A stretch of DNA of 64,000 nucleotides. Source: Oxobacter pfennigii. GTDB lineage: Bacteria > Bacillota > Clostridia > Clostridiales > Oxobacteraceae. Within the stretch, counting starts at the first letter, position 1, and every line of letters starts with the position of its first letter. The DNA is taken from the NCBI RefSeq assembly GCF_001317355.1, contig NZ_LKET01000014.1, positions 62,001 to 126,000 of the forward strand, given 5' to 3'. Below the pieces are notes generated by a model, which was not told the origin of the DNA, ran no database searches, and was given only the letters and a program-made list of their open reading frames with translations. The position numbers and the translations under genes were made by a program. Below are positions 41,267 through 51,428 of the stretch, one piece after another.

Positions 41267-43372
41267 TTAGGGGAGTAATTTAAGCGATTCTAATTTATCT
41301 GCTACATCCTTCAAGCCAAGTTTTTCAAGACAAGCTCTTGTAGGTGCTCCTGTCTTTTCATCCCAGCCATATTCTTTATATAACAGAGTGAGTGCTTCTT
41401 CGGTATCCTTCTTATCAAGTTTAACTGTTCCAGGAGTATAAGCTTTCTTATCAGGATCAGCAGTAAATACCCACTCAGGAATTGCATCATGCTCTTTGCG
41501 CAGGTTTACAGTTCCCATTCTCATGATTGTATCGGCTCTACTTAATGTAGTTATTCTTTCGCCAACAAGGTCGAGATCTGCTTCAGAGGTTTCAACTCCT
41601 GTAGCTAAAGTGAAGAACTTTGCTTCAAGAGCCGTATCACCTCTGTAATTTCTAGATTTTGACGGTGAAACTGCCATTGGCCATGTATAGTTACATAATG
41701 TTATTGAATCGTGGAGGAAGTTTCTATCCATTGACCATTTAGCAAATTTAGCTTTATATACATTCATAGGAGTATAATCGTTGGGTTTATCCAACGCATC
41801 CGGAGAACCGAATATCTCGCCAGCAACTTCTTTCAGAATTTCTATGGGAAGTCCAGCGCCTATGAAGTTCATATGAGTATGGGAGTTAGCATCCCTATTT
41901 TTAAATACATTAACCAAAGTTCCAACATGAGAGCCCGCTTCATTGCTGTGATGCTTTGCATATCCCATTTTTGACCAGAGGTTATTACCCTTATACGCCC
42001 AGTATTCTTCTCCCAGATTCCAGTATTTATCAAGCCAGTAGGGTCCGTCTGCTATATGATAGAATTCACCTTGCTTTAGAGCTATTCTCTTATAAAAGTC
42101 CAACAAGAAAGCAGGGTCACCTTTTTCCAACAAGTCCCATGGTATGCTATCATACTCTTCTTTAGGAAGCTTTTCTTTGAATACACCATGATCATAGCAA
42201 TATTTAAAGTCTCTTCCCAACTGCATGTAGTTGCTCCAGATGCCATAATCATCAACCAATCTTGCTCCAAGAGTTTTTACTATGAACATATCCATTCCCT
42301 TTGAATCTCCATCAGCTGTACCTTTGACCATAACACCCGAATGGCAGCCATAGTTAGCACAAGTACTTGTAGCATAACCTGACAAACCATATTTCTCAAG
42401 TTCAGGAACTAACATATCTGAATGGCAGCGAATGGGACATGAGTAACATCCATCCATTCTGATTGTTCTTTCCTCAGCGATTGGTCCTAAATCAAAGAAA
42501 CCTTTCTGAGTACGAAGTCCAACCCAGTTGGTATTTCCAGGAGGGCATTCCCCTGTTTCTACCGGAGGCTCAGCTGCTCCCCAGAATAAGTCTTTTTGAG
42601 CAGTCCAGCGTGTCGATGGATTGCTGTATTCAGCCCAGGGCTGCGGGGTGCTTGGAACAACGTGCTGGTTGTTGGCACCGACGATTTCCTTCATAAAATA
42701 ATCATTGAGCTTTAGCCATTCTTCAGCTTTGCCTTCAGCTATAGGAATTGCCTTTGTGCCCTTAACGCCTATTGCTTTAAGCTTTTTAGAACCGAATACC
42801 GCACCTTGACCTCCTGCTGAATGGCTGTTGGAATTTACTACAGACGACAAATTAATCAAATTTTCGCCTGCTTGTCCGATAGCTGCAACGCATGCTTCCT
42901 TTCCCATTATTTTTGCAATCTCAGCTGATGTATCACGAGTGCCTTTGCCCCAGAGATTAGAAGCATCTTCTATTGAAACTTTATCATCTTCTATGCGAAT
43001 CCATACAGGTGTTTTTGACGCTCCTTCAATTACTATGCCATCATATCCTGCAAATTTCATCCACGGTCCGAAGTTTCCGCCCATGTGGCCGTCTGTAGCA
43101 GCATGATATGGGTTAGTAGGCGATAATGTAGTTATATTGGTTCTTCCGCTGCTGGGTACACCGGTTCCTGTAAAGGGACCAACAGCAATTACAATTTTAT
43201 TAGCCTCGTCTAAAGCCTTTGTCCCCGGGGGAACCTCATCAAATAAAATTTTATATCCAAATCCGGCTCCACCTACTAAATCCTTATATTTCATAGAGTC
43301 TTGAGTAGAAATACTTCCTGTGCTTAAGTTTACTCTCAACAATTTACCTGTCCATCCGGTAACTTTAGCCAT
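41267..43372 (-). CDS. Aldehyde:ferredoxin oxidoreductase-family tungsten/molybdenum enzyme, copy 2
   Basis: A second AOR-family enzyme, also exactly 701 residues and nearly colinear with copy 1 from end to end. The same FeS cysteines lie at 309, 312 and 316 (MDGCYSCPIRC) and the same N-terminal MAKVTGWTGKLLRVNLSTG occurs. The differences cluster at residues 340-375: copy 1 reads TCINYSSPLSIMIKG and copy 2 TCANYGCHSGVMVKG, with an extra Cys. The change in this local segment may alter the substrate pocket or the cluster environment. It is cytoplasmic by its own sequence. AGGAGG is present before the ATG. It is 68 bases downstream of its FeS subunit gene. Confidence 0.93.
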   Translation of the reverse strand: MAKVTGWTGKLLRVNLSTGSISTQDSMKYKDLVGGAGFGYKILFDEVPPGTKALDEANKIVIAVGPFTGTGVPSSGRTNITTLSPTNPYHAATDGHMGGNFGPWMKFAGYDGIVIEGASKTPVWIRIEDDKVSIEDASNLWGKGTRDTSAEIAKIMGKEACVAAIGQAGENLINLSSVVNSNSHSAGGQGAVFGSKKLKAIGVKGTKAIPIAEGKAEEWLKLNDYFMKEIVGANNQHVVPSTPQPWAEYSNPSTRWTAQKDLFWGAAEPPVETGECPPGNTNWVGLRTQKGFFDLGPIAEERTIRMDGCYSCPIRCHSDMLVPELEKYGLSGYATSTCANYGCHSGVMVKGTADGDSKGMDMFIVKTLGARLVDDYGIWSNYMQLGRDFKYCYDHGVFKEKLPKEEYDSIPWDLLEKGDPAFLLDFYKRIALKQGEFYHIADGPYWLDKYWNLGEEYWAYKGNNLWSKMGYAKHHSNEAGSHVGTLVNVFKNRDANSHTHMNFIGAGLPIEILKEVAGEIFGSPDALDKPNDYTPMNVYKAKFAKWSMDRNFLHDSITLCNYTWPMAVSPSKSRNYRGDTALEAKFFTLATGVETSEADLDLVGERITTLSRADTIMRMGTVNLRKEHDAIPEWVFTADPDKKAYTPGTVKLDKKDTEEALTLLYKEYGWDEKTGAPTRACLEKLGLKDVADKLESLKLLP

Positions 43373-43440
43373 TATTTTTCCTCCTATCCATAAAAAAATA
43401 ATATAAATATTTATGGTTACAGTATGAGTCTAAATTTCTA

Positions 43441-44118
43441 CTATGCTATGCTATAGCCTTTCTTTTTAAGCATTACTGTAACTTCTTTCCAGGGCATTAT
43501 TTGCAGTGCTCCTGCCGGGCAATGCTCTGCACATGCACCGCACAAAATGCATTTTGAAGACTTTTCCGTTTCAGGATCCACTGTAGGCATATGCCATGGA
43601 CATGCTTTGGTGCAAGTACCGCAGCCTATGCATTTTTCTTCATCAACTGTCCATGTTCCTGTTGTTTCACTGTAAGCAATTGCTTTTACAGGACATTGCG
43701 CCATACATTGAGGATCTTTGCACTGCCTGCATGTTTCCTGAGTCATCAGGAAGTTGCCATAATCACCTTCACCTTTGTTATAGTCTGCTGCCATTGTCAA
43801 TCCATAATGGTAGTTTCTTGCGACCTTTACTCTTGAAATATATGGACTGGACTTTCCATTATTCTTGATTGAGCATATAGTTTCACACTTTAGACATCCT
43901 ACACACCTGTTTCTCTGAGCAATTAATATTCCTTTAGGAGTTACAGTAACAGTAGCTGTAGGTGTTGCCTGATTACCTGATTGATTGTTTCCGCATCCAA
44001 GTAAATTAAGCACTGTGGCTGTTACAGCCATTGTTGAGATACCCTTCCCACTGATTTTTAAGAATTCTCTTCTGGTCCTTAACTGTTCCAGAAAACTTTG
44101 AATCTCTCTTTCTAACAT
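43441..44118 (-). CDS. Tat-exported 4Fe-4S lipoprotein, electron-transfer subunit of AOR copy 2
   Basis: A 225-residue copy of the other FeS subunit: Tat motif TRREFLKISG, hydrophobic stretch and lipobox LLGC, a Thr-rich linker (NQATPTATVTVTP), then four 4Fe-4S motifs (RCVGCLKCETIC, CRQCKDPQCMAQCP, KCIGCGTCTKACP and KCILCGACAEHCP). Most differences are conservative. The third motif is closer to a normal ferredoxin (CIGCGTC) than in copy 1. It should carry electrons between AOR copy 2 and an external or membrane acceptor. The GGGAG-like site is just before the ATG at 44118. Confidence 0.88.
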   Translation of the reverse strand: MLEREIQSFLEQLRTRREFLKISGKGISTMAVTATVLNLLGCGNNQSGNQATPTATVTVTPKGILIAQRNRCVGCLKCETICSIKNNGKSSPYISRVKVARNYHYGLTMAADYNKGEGDYGNFLMTQETCRQCKDPQCMAQCPVKAIAYSETTGTWTVDEEKCIGCGTCTKACPWHMPTVDPETEKSSKCILCGACAEHCPAGALQIMPWKEVTVMLKKKGYSIA

Positions 44119-44523
44119 GATAGCTCTCCCTTCTTAATTAAATTTGTTGTAATACGAAATATTTTTCTATCGTATTGCCTCAGTCTTAAACTGGCTTTAA
44201 TTTTCCTTCGGCCATACCCCCTTCCGGAATTAAATAATTTTATATACAGCAATAAGGCATAAGCAAATTAAGCAACATGACTATGGGAAGTTATCCAATA
44301 AATAATTTACATCGAAGACCATACTGAAGTTCACATCCAAAAGATTCAAGCTAGGATACAATCATAATTTATACTTTTGCATAAAAATTCGAATTAATGA
44401 TAAGTTATTTTGCAGAATCGAGTATAACAAGGTTAAAGAAGCATTATTTCAGCCAAAGATATAAGTGATGCCGCAGTTTAATTTCCATTATTTTAAAGTT
44501 AGTTATTTAACTAACTTTACCTA
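44119..44523. promoter_or_regulatory. Leader region of AOR operon 2
   Basis: No gene. It contains a relative of the copy 1 direct repeat at 44295-44312 (CCAATAAATAATTTACAT), then a perfect palindrome of 24 bases at 44495-44518 whose centre is GTTAGTTA-TT-TAACTAAC. Between these the sequence differs from copy 1. Confidence 0.55.
44495..44518. promoter_or_regulatory. Palindromic operator before AOR operon 2
   Basis: Two 11-base arms (AAAGTTAGTTA and its complement) separated by TT. The core matches the near-palindrome before copy 1 (38064-38081). In both cases it lies 330-400 bases before the FeS start and 6-15 bases from a minus-strand terminator. Confidence 0.55.
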
Positions 44524-44570
44524 CAGATAAAAAAATCTAAAAGTTATTAATACTGCAAACTTTTAGATTA
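44524..44570 (-). terminator. Orphan terminator, relic of the duplicated acidic-protein gene
   Basis: On the minus strand TCTAAAAGT and ACTTTTAGA (44567-44559 and 44544-44536) form a 9-bp stem followed by TTTTTTTATC. It corresponds in position and sequence to the terminator of the acidic gene in copy 1, but nothing is encoded upstream of it here. Confidence 0.6.
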
Positions 44571-45127
44571 GTAAAGGTTAAATGATAATTATGAATACAT
44601 ATTTTAAAAATTATAAAACATTAAATTTACTAATCTGCCATCAAAAGCTCAGTGGTTACGCCATAATTTCCGCTTATTTGCTCGTTTTTTGGAAATTAAA
44701 CATTTCGATTTTTAAATTCCTATTAATATGTTATTCATCAAGATTTTCCTTTATATTCGGATACCTCTTTATCCGAACCAATTTCTATTTTTCTTTAAAA
44801 CTCAAGTTAAATATATCACATTCTTAATTATTAATCAATATAATTTTCCATTTATTATAGTATTATATATGTGTTTTATGGTATTAATTCTAAATTATGG
44901 TATTATTTATTTTTATATTGACTTTTTATTAACATTTGTTAAAAAATTGTTTTTTACTGGCCATATGACATGTTTATAAAGACGATTGACTGACTGTTTA
45001 TACAAAATTAGCATATGAAATAAAGAATTAAACACAATTATAAATAAAAAATAACTATATTTATTAACTGCTAAATTATAATTTGCAGCATTTCATTAAT
45101 TATAAAATTGTCTCCATGATAATTTTA
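44571..45127. other. Gene-free AT-rich region where the acidic-protein gene was lost
   Basis: About 560 bases with no convincing gene. It contains CAAGTTAAATATATCACAT at 44803-44821, identical to 38869-38887 upstream of the acidic protein in copy 1, and an 8-bp hairpin TTCGGATA/TATCCGAA at about 44757-44778. The two plus-strand frames of 81 and 83 codons here are Phe/Ile/Tyr-rich and have no ribosome binding site; I do not consider them genes. Confidence 0.55.
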
Positions 45128-45170
45128 AATAAAAAAATCTGCCTGATAACTCAGGCAGATTTTTTTATTT
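45128..45170. terminator. Terminator after cysK
   Basis: ATCTGCCTGA (45137-45146) with TCAGGCAGAT (45151-45160), flanked by seven A on one side and seven T on the other. It can act in both directions; the only gene adjacent is cysK on the minus strand. Confidence 0.92.
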
Positions 45171-45173
45171 AAA

Positions 45174-46109
45174 TTAAACTTCTTTAAACAAATCTGTTGA
45201 TAAATATCTTTCACCGGTATCCGGGAGCAGCACAACAATTGTTTTTCCTTTGTTTTCCGGCCTCTTGGCAATCTCTGTGGCAGCGAATGCTGCTGCTCCT
45301 GATGATATTCCCACTAAAAGCCCTTCTGCTTTTGACAGCTTCTTTGAAGTTTCAAAGGCTTCTTCGTTTTTTACCTTGAATATTTCATCTGCAATTTCCT
45401 TATTCAACACATCAGGCACAAATCCAGCACCTATACCCTGTATTTTATGGGGTCCTGGATTACCTCCTGAAAGAACAGGTGAATCATTCGGCTCAACTGC
45501 TACTATTTTGATATTCGGATTTTTCTGTTTTAACACTTCGCCTACACCCGTTATGGTCCCGCCTGTTCCTACACCCCCTACAAATATATCCACCTTTCCG
45601 TCAGTATCATTCCATATTTCCTCTGCGGTAGTCTTTCTATGGATTTCGGGATTAGCAGGATTTTTAAACTGTTGGGGCATATATGAATTTGGAGTTTCGG
45701 CTGTCAATTCTTCAGCTTTTTTTATAGCACCGCCCATACCCTGGGATCCGGGAGTCAATACAAGTTCTGCTCCAAGAGCTTTAAGGAGGCTTCTTCTCTC
45801 TGTACTCATAGTCTCAGGCATGGTAAGAATAATCCTATAACCTCTTGCTGCTGCAACAAACGCAAGTGCAATTCCTGTATTACCGCTGGTGGGTTCTATA
45901 ATTACAGAATCCTTATTTAAGAGCCCCTTATCCTCGGCGTCTTTAATCATTGAATAACCTATTCTGTCCTTTACGCTGCCGCCGGGATTAAAGTATTCAA
46001 GCTTTGCTAAAATTGTTGCCTCTGCTCCTACGCTGCTGCCATAATTACCCAGTTCTAAAAGTGGTGTATTACCAATAAGTTCTGTCAAATTCTTTGCTAT
46101 TTTCGCCAT
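45174..46109 (-). CDS. cysK: Cysteine synthase (O-acetylserine sulfhydrylase), first copy
   Basis: A 311-residue PLP enzyme that makes cysteine from O-acetylserine and sulfide. The N-terminal [14 protein letters not shown] leads to [19 protein letters not shown], where Lys forms the PLP Schiff base. [15 protein letters not shown] holds the phosphate/substrate loop, [13 protein letters not shown] is the PLP phosphate-binding loop and [15 protein letters not shown] is the last conserved segment. Length is normal. AGGGAG-type site before the ATG. It lies 90 bases downstream of the Rrf2 regulator gene and shares the motif CAATATGATTAG with it. A second cysK, cut by the window edge, is in the nitrogenase-like operon. 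Confidence 0.95.
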   Translation of the reverse strand: MAKIAKNLTELIGNTPLLELGNYGSSVGAEATILAKLEYFNPGGSVKDRIGYSMIKDAEDKGLLNKDSVIIEPTSGNTGIALAFVAAARGYRIILTMPETMSTERRSLLKALGAELVLTPGSQGMGGAIKKAEELTAETPNSYMPQQFKNPANPEIHRKTTAEEIWNDTDGKVDIFVGGVGTGGTITGVGEVLKQKNPNIKIVAVEPNDSPVLSGGNPGPHKIQGIGAGFVPDVLNKEIADEIFKVKNEEAFETSKKLSKAEGLLVGISSGAAAFAATEIAKRPENKGKTIVVLLPDTGERYLSTDLFKEV

Positions 46110-46155
46110 TTTATATCCCTCCGTATATTTATATATTCTTAATTTTTAACTATTC

Positions 46156-46167
46156 CAATATGATTAG
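46156..46167. promoter_or_regulatory. Possible Rrf2/CymR site before cysK
   Basis: CAATATGATTAG preceded by ATTC, similar to 46718-46730 before the Rrf2 gene. Resembles the ATTCCAATA half-site of CymR-type regulators, but a proven consensus was not applied. Confidence 0.35.
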
Positions 46168-46200
46168 TTGGTTTTTATATAAATTTTTATATATTATATT

Positions 46201-46644
46201 TTAAATATAATATATAAAAGATGAATTATCCGTAATCTTTTTATATTCTATAACCAAATCTTCCAACTTTACCGAATTGACTATATCATCTATACAACTG
46301 TCCACTTTCTCCCACACATTGCTTGAAATAATATATTCAAATTTATCTTCAGTATTACTTTTGCTCTTATCATCTATAATAGACAGGCTGCCTTCAAGGG
46401 TTCTTAATATCTCTCCAATGGTGATATCTGAAGAACTTTTCCCAAGTATATACCCACCCTGAGCACCTTTTATACTTTTTACAAGGCCGGCTTTTCTGAG
46501 AGAAGAAAAAACCTGTTCCAGATAATTCTCTGAAATGCCTTGCCTTTGTGCAATGCTTTTTAATGCAACCTGATCTCCAAGAGAATTTACCGCCAAATCC
46601 AGCATTGCACGCAACCCGTATCTTCCCTTTGTAGAAATTTTCAT
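46201..46644 (-). CDS. Rrf2-family regulator (CymR-like), first copy
   Basis: A 147-residue winged-helix regulator of the Rrf2 family. The DNA-binding part is MKISTKGRYGLRAMLDLAVN, QRQGISENYLEQVFSSLRKAGLVKSIKGAQGGYIL, a close match to CymR and IscR. The three cysteines that hold the [2Fe-2S] cluster in IscR are missing; only one Cys lies in the C-terminal part. It is therefore more like CymR, which controls cysteine metabolism with CysK as co-regulator. Here the two genes lie side by side, which strengthens the inference. The ATG at 46644 is preferred over the GTG at 46653. A palindrome CATATTGTCAATATG upstream may be its own operator. Confidence 0.88.
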   Translation of the reverse strand: MKISTKGRYGLRAMLDLAVNSLGDQVALKSIAQRQGISENYLEQVFSSLRKAGLVKSIKGAQGGYILGKSSSDITIGEILRTLEGSLSIIDDKSKSNTEDKFEYIISSNVWEKVDSCIDDIVNSVKLEDLVIEYKKITDNSSFIYYI

Positions 46645-46709
46645 AACTGACACCCCAAATCAATTCCTAGTAATCCTATATGCTTAATATAATAATATAA
46701 TCTTCTACG

Positions 46710-46730
46710 CATATTGTCAATATGGATTAG
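46710..46730. promoter_or_regulatory. Palindrome over the Rrf2 promoter
   Basis: CATATTGTCAATATG (46710-46724) is a perfect palindrome. It includes a TTGACA read on the minus strand, the likely -35 box of the regulator gene. It continues into CAATATGGATTAG, matched before cysK. Confidence 0.45.
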
Positions 46731-46735
46731 AAATA

Positions 46736-47881
46736 TTATAGAAAAAATATTTCAGTTGTTTCCATGGCTTGCATAACAAGATTATCTATATCCAATGCTG
46801 CTTCTGATGCTTCAATATCTGAAAGTTTTGGCTTTGTCTTTGGGTGTTTTGGCACGAAAATGGTACAGCAATCCTCATAGGGAAGTATTGATGTTTCATA
46901 AGTTCCTATTTGTCTTGACAGAGACATTATATCTGTTTTATCCATTGACACAAGAGGACGGAATACAGGACGGTCAGATACACTGTCGCTGACTACCAGG
47001 CTTTCCATGGTCTGGCTTGCAACCTGACCTATACTTTCTCCCGTAGTTACGGAATTTACTCCATACTTCTCCGCCAAGGCACAGGCTATTCTCATCATGA
47101 ATCTTCTCATAATGATAGTTAATTCATCCTCTCGGCATTTTTCCATTATCTGCATTTGTATATCGGTAAAGGGAACAACACATAGCTTCATATGGCCTGT
47201 ATATTCCTTCAATATCCTGGCCAATTCTTTTACTTTCTCTTTGGCCCTTTCACTGGTATAGGGATGGCTGTGGTAATATACGCAGCTTATATCCACTCCC
47301 CTTCTTGCCATTAAATATCCTGCCACCGGAGAATCTATGCCGCCGGACAGCATTAAAAATGTGCTTCCGTTTATTCCATAAGGAAGCCCTCCCTGAGCCT
47401 TTATCCTTTTTGAATATACATAGGCTTTTTCTCTGATTTCCACATTAACAACGCATTTGGGATTGTGTATATCTACGGATATACCATCCACATTGTTTAA
47501 CACATATTCTCCTACGGCTCTGCTGACTTCCATGGAATTTAAAACAAATTTTTTATTAGCCCTGTTTGTTTCAATTTTAAAGGTAGAGCAAAAGCTATCA
47601 TTAACCTCTTTAAATGCTTGAGCTTTTATTGAATCCATATCAGCCTCTACCTGGGTAACTATGCAGATTTCAGTGATTCCAAAAACCTTTTTCAATCTAT
47701 CAATAATCTCATTAAAGTTCTCAGAATAAAGAAGCGTCCTTCCGGAATCCGTAACATATTCATAATCCAAACCCTTCAATGCATTATCAATATTGTTCTT
47801 CAACTTCTTTTCAAATGTATTTCTGTTAAGCCCCTTTAAGAATATTTCCGGGGCATATTTTAATAATAAAAGTTCTTTCAT
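46736..47881 (-). CDS. thiI: tRNA 4-thiouridine synthase ThiI
   Basis: A 381-residue protein with the ThiI layout: an N-terminal ferredoxin-like plus THUMP domain (KYAPEIFLKGLNRNTFEKKL through VNVEIREKAYVYSKR) and a PP-loop ATP pyrophosphatase domain with LMLSGGIDSPVAGYLMARRG and TGESIGQVASQTMESL. It transfers sulfur to U8 of tRNA and, in many bacteria, to ThiS in thiamine synthesis. The rhodanese domain of the long form is absent; this short form is normal for Firmicutes. It lies one base downstream of a cysteine desulfurase gene, its sulfur donor. Confidence 0.95.
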   Translation of the reverse strand: MKELLLLKYAPEIFLKGLNRNTFEKKLKNNIDNALKGLDYEYVTDSGRTLLYSENFNEIIDRLKKVFGITEICIVTQVEADMDSIKAQAFKEVNDSFCSTFKIETNRANKKFVLNSMEVSRAVGEYVLNNVDGISVDIHNPKCVVNVEIREKAYVYSKRIKAQGGLPYGINGSTFLMLSGGIDSPVAGYLMARRGVDISCVYYHSHPYTSERAKEKVKELARILKEYTGHMKLCVVPFTDIQMQIMEKCREDELTIIMRRFMMRIACALAEKYGVNSVTTGESIGQVASQTMESLVVSDSVSDRPVFRPLVSMDKTDIMSLSRQIGTYETSILPYEDCCTIFVPKHPKTKPKLSDIEASEAALDIDNLVMQAMETTEIFFL

Positions 47882-47882
47882 T

Positions 47883-49016
47883 TTAACCCCTCCTTAAAAA
47901 TTTAAGGCATTTACTTAATGCGTTTATGGCTTTATCCACTTCACTAAATGTATTAAATTCACTGAAGCTGAAGCGTATTGTTCCTTTTATTTCCTCGTTT
48001 TTTAATCCTATTGCTTTGAGCACATAGCTGTCTTTAGTATCTCTTGCCGCACAGGCTGAACCAGTTGATACAAACACCGATTCTGCTTCTAGCATATGAA
48101 GCAGCACTTCTCCTCTAACTCCAATAAAAGATATACTTAATATATAAGGTGAAAAATCATTTATATGCTGTCCGTTAATTTTTATACCCTTCATTGATGC
48201 TATGGAGTTTAGAAAATGTTTCTTAATATTCAATACATGCTCAAAGTTTTTCTCTCTATTTTTATATATAATTTCTACGGCTTTAGCAAATCCGGCATAA
48301 GCTGCAAGGTTTTCGGTGCCGGACCTCAGCCTTTTCTCCTGCCCGCCTCCATATATAAGTGGTTTGGGGGTAAGGCCTTTTCTTATATAAGCAATTCCCG
48401 CGCCGCGGGGTCCGTGTATTTTGTGAGCGCTGGCAGACAAAAGATCGATACCTGAACTTTGTATGTTTATGTTAAGCTTACCATAGCTTTGTACTGCATC
48501 TACGTGGAATTTTGCCCTGCTGCTTTTTTCTTTTATAAGCTTTCCTATGGCTTCAATGTCCTGTATGATGCCGGTTTCATTGTTTACATGCATTATACTT
48601 ACTAGCTGGGTATTTTTATTTATGCTCTTTTCCAATTCATTTAAATCTATTTTCCCTTCATTGTCTACATTGAGATAAGTTACTTCAACACCTCTGCCTT
48701 CCATCTCCATACAAGTATTCAATACGCTGGGATGCTCTGTTTTTGTTGTTATTACGTGAGCCCCTTCTTTAACAAACCCAGTCAGCAAAAAATTATTGCT
48801 TTCACTGCCGCCCGAAGTGAAAACTATTTCACTGGCGCTTACATTCAAAGTCTTTGCAATAGCTTCCCTGGCCTCATTGAGTTTTTTTTCAGCCATTAAG
48901 CCTAAAGAATGGGCAGAAGAAGGGTTCCCGTAATAGTTTCTCATTATCTCAGCCATTGTATCTATAACCTCATCGTAAGGTTTTGTAGTGGCGCTGTTAT
49001 CAAAATATACTTCCAT
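47883..49016 (-). CDS. Cysteine desulfurase (NifS/IscS-type, ThiI partner)
   Basis: A 377-residue PLP enzyme that takes sulfur from cysteine as a persulfide. N-terminal MEVYFDNSATTKPYDE; PLP site VDAVQSYGKLNIN, then SASAHKIHGPRGAGIAYI with the Schiff-base Lys. The active Cys is seen in FVSTGSACAARDTKDSYVLKA. The family is often called NifS; in Firmicutes a copy paired with thiI (NifZ in B. subtilis) serves tRNA thiolation. That is the likely role here, since thiI follows by one base. AGAGGTGA precedes the ATG. Divergent to the S-box/metY unit. Confidence 0.94.
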   Translation of the reverse strand: MEVYFDNSATTKPYDEVIDTMAEIMRNYYGNPSSAHSLGLMAEKKLNEAREAIAKTLNVSASEIVFTSGGSESNNFLLTGFVKEGAHVITTKTEHPSVLNTCMEMEGRGVEVTYLNVDNEGKIDLNELEKSINKNTQLVSIMHVNNETGIIQDIEAIGKLIKEKSSRAKFHVDAVQSYGKLNINIQSSGIDLLSASAHKIHGPRGAGIAYIRKGLTPKPLIYGGGQEKRLRSGTENLAAYAGFAKAVEIIYKNREKNFEHVLNIKKHFLNSIASMKGIKINGQHINDFSPYILSISFIGVRGEVLLHMLEAESVFVSTGSACAARDTKDSYVLKAIGLKNEEIKGTIRFSFSEFNTFSEVDKAINALSKCLKFLRRG

Positions 49017-49216
49017 TTATTTCACCTCTTAATTGCAAATAACCTAATATATATAATAAATTAATTTGTTTATTCTTTAAATATACTGTTCAATAAAAAT
49101 AATTTTATTATTTTAAATTTTCATAACCTACTAATCATACCGGATTAATATAGTATTTTCAATGACTTTACGGATTTTACTGCCTTTTATGCTTAAGAAA
49201 TGCTGAAAATATGCCC

Positions 49217-49245
49217 TTGACAACGAAAATATAAGATGCTAATAT
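49217..49245 (+). promoter_or_regulatory. Promoter of the S-box/metY transcript
   Basis: TTGACA (49217-49222) and TAATAT (49240-49245) with a 17-base spacer, about 20 bases before the SAM-I aptamer. Confidence 0.8.
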
Positions 49246-49267
49246 TAAAAAAATTCAATAGAGAATG

Positions 49268-50779
<1,512 letters not shown>

Positions 50780-50816
50780 TAGTATTATTATATAAAACTT
50801 TTTTCACAACCTAAAA

Positions 50817-50880
50817 GGGACTCTCTATATAATTTAAAATTATGGCTCTTCTGGAACTATTCTATTTATCGGAGAGTCCC
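50817..50880 (+). other. Hairpin with 9-bp base downstream of metY
   Basis: GGGACTCTC (50817-50825) pairs with GAGAGTCCC (50872-50880) around a 46-base loop that itself is AT-rich. It lies between metY and the YbaK-like gene. No proper T-run follows, so it may be a structured spacer or small RNA and not a terminator. Confidence 0.4.
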
Positions 50881-50922
50881 CCTTATTTGTAATATAAAAT
50901 AGCAATGAAAAGAGGAGTAAGT

Positions 50923-51381
50923 ATGGGTACGAAAGAGGTAAGACAATTTTTTCTTGAGAGAAGCTTACCGGATCCTGTATTTGAACTTTCTGACAGCGGT
51001 GCAACTGTGGATTTGGCTTCAAAAACCTTAGGAGTTGAACCCGGGCTAATTGCCAAGACACTTGCATTTAAACTGAAAGACAGAAATATTTTGATAGTTA
51101 TGAGCGGTAATTGCCGAATAGACAATAAAAAATTCAAACAATACTTTGGTATTAAAGCAAAGATGCTTGAGCACGATGAGGTTTCAGATATTACCGGCCA
51201 TCCTGTAGGAGGGTTGACACCTTTCGGATTAAAAAATGGACTCGAAATCTATCTTGATATTTCCATCAAAGAATTTAAATTTGTATATCCTGCTGCCGGT
51301 TCAAAAACAGCAGCATTAAAGATATCTCCGTCACTTATGCAGGAGCTTACGGATGCAATTTGGGTTGATATATGCCAGTAA
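50923..51381 (+). CDS. YbaK/EbsC-family aminoacyl-tRNA deacylase
   Basis: A 152-residue protein of the YbaK/EbsC family, which removes wrongly attached amino acids (usually Cys from tRNA-Pro, or Ala and related) from tRNA. It shows SDSGATVDLASKTLGVEPGLIAKTLAFKL with the catalytic-type Lys, VMSGNCRIDNKKFKQYFG, and TGHPVGGLTPFGLK, the characteristic GGVxPFG motif. The ATG at 50923 is decided by GAGGAG five bases upstream; an open frame extends six codons further. It lies between two S-box units and has no obvious link to sulfur except through Cys mischarging. Confidence 0.88.
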   Translation: MGTKEVRQFFLERSLPDPVFELSDSGATVDLASKTLGVEPGLIAKTLAFKLKDRNILIVMSGNCRIDNKKFKQYFGIKAKMLEHDEVSDITGHPVGGLTPFGLKNGLEIYLDISIKEFKFVYPAAGSKTAALKISPSLMQELTDAIWVDICQ

Positions 51382-51428
51382 CGTGCAGGGTTATCGTTTT
51401 AGGTTTGCTTATATGACATATATCAAAC

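Noticed and set aside
44582-44979. Two plus-strand frames of 81 and 83 codons
   Set aside because: Very AT-rich, dominated by Phe, Ile, Leu and Tyr, no ribosome binding site, and mutually overlapping; they fill a region where a gene was lost.
45250-45840. A 196-codon frame opposite to cysK
   Set aside because: It lies fully antisense to a well-conserved PLP enzyme gene and has a biased composition; a shadow frame.
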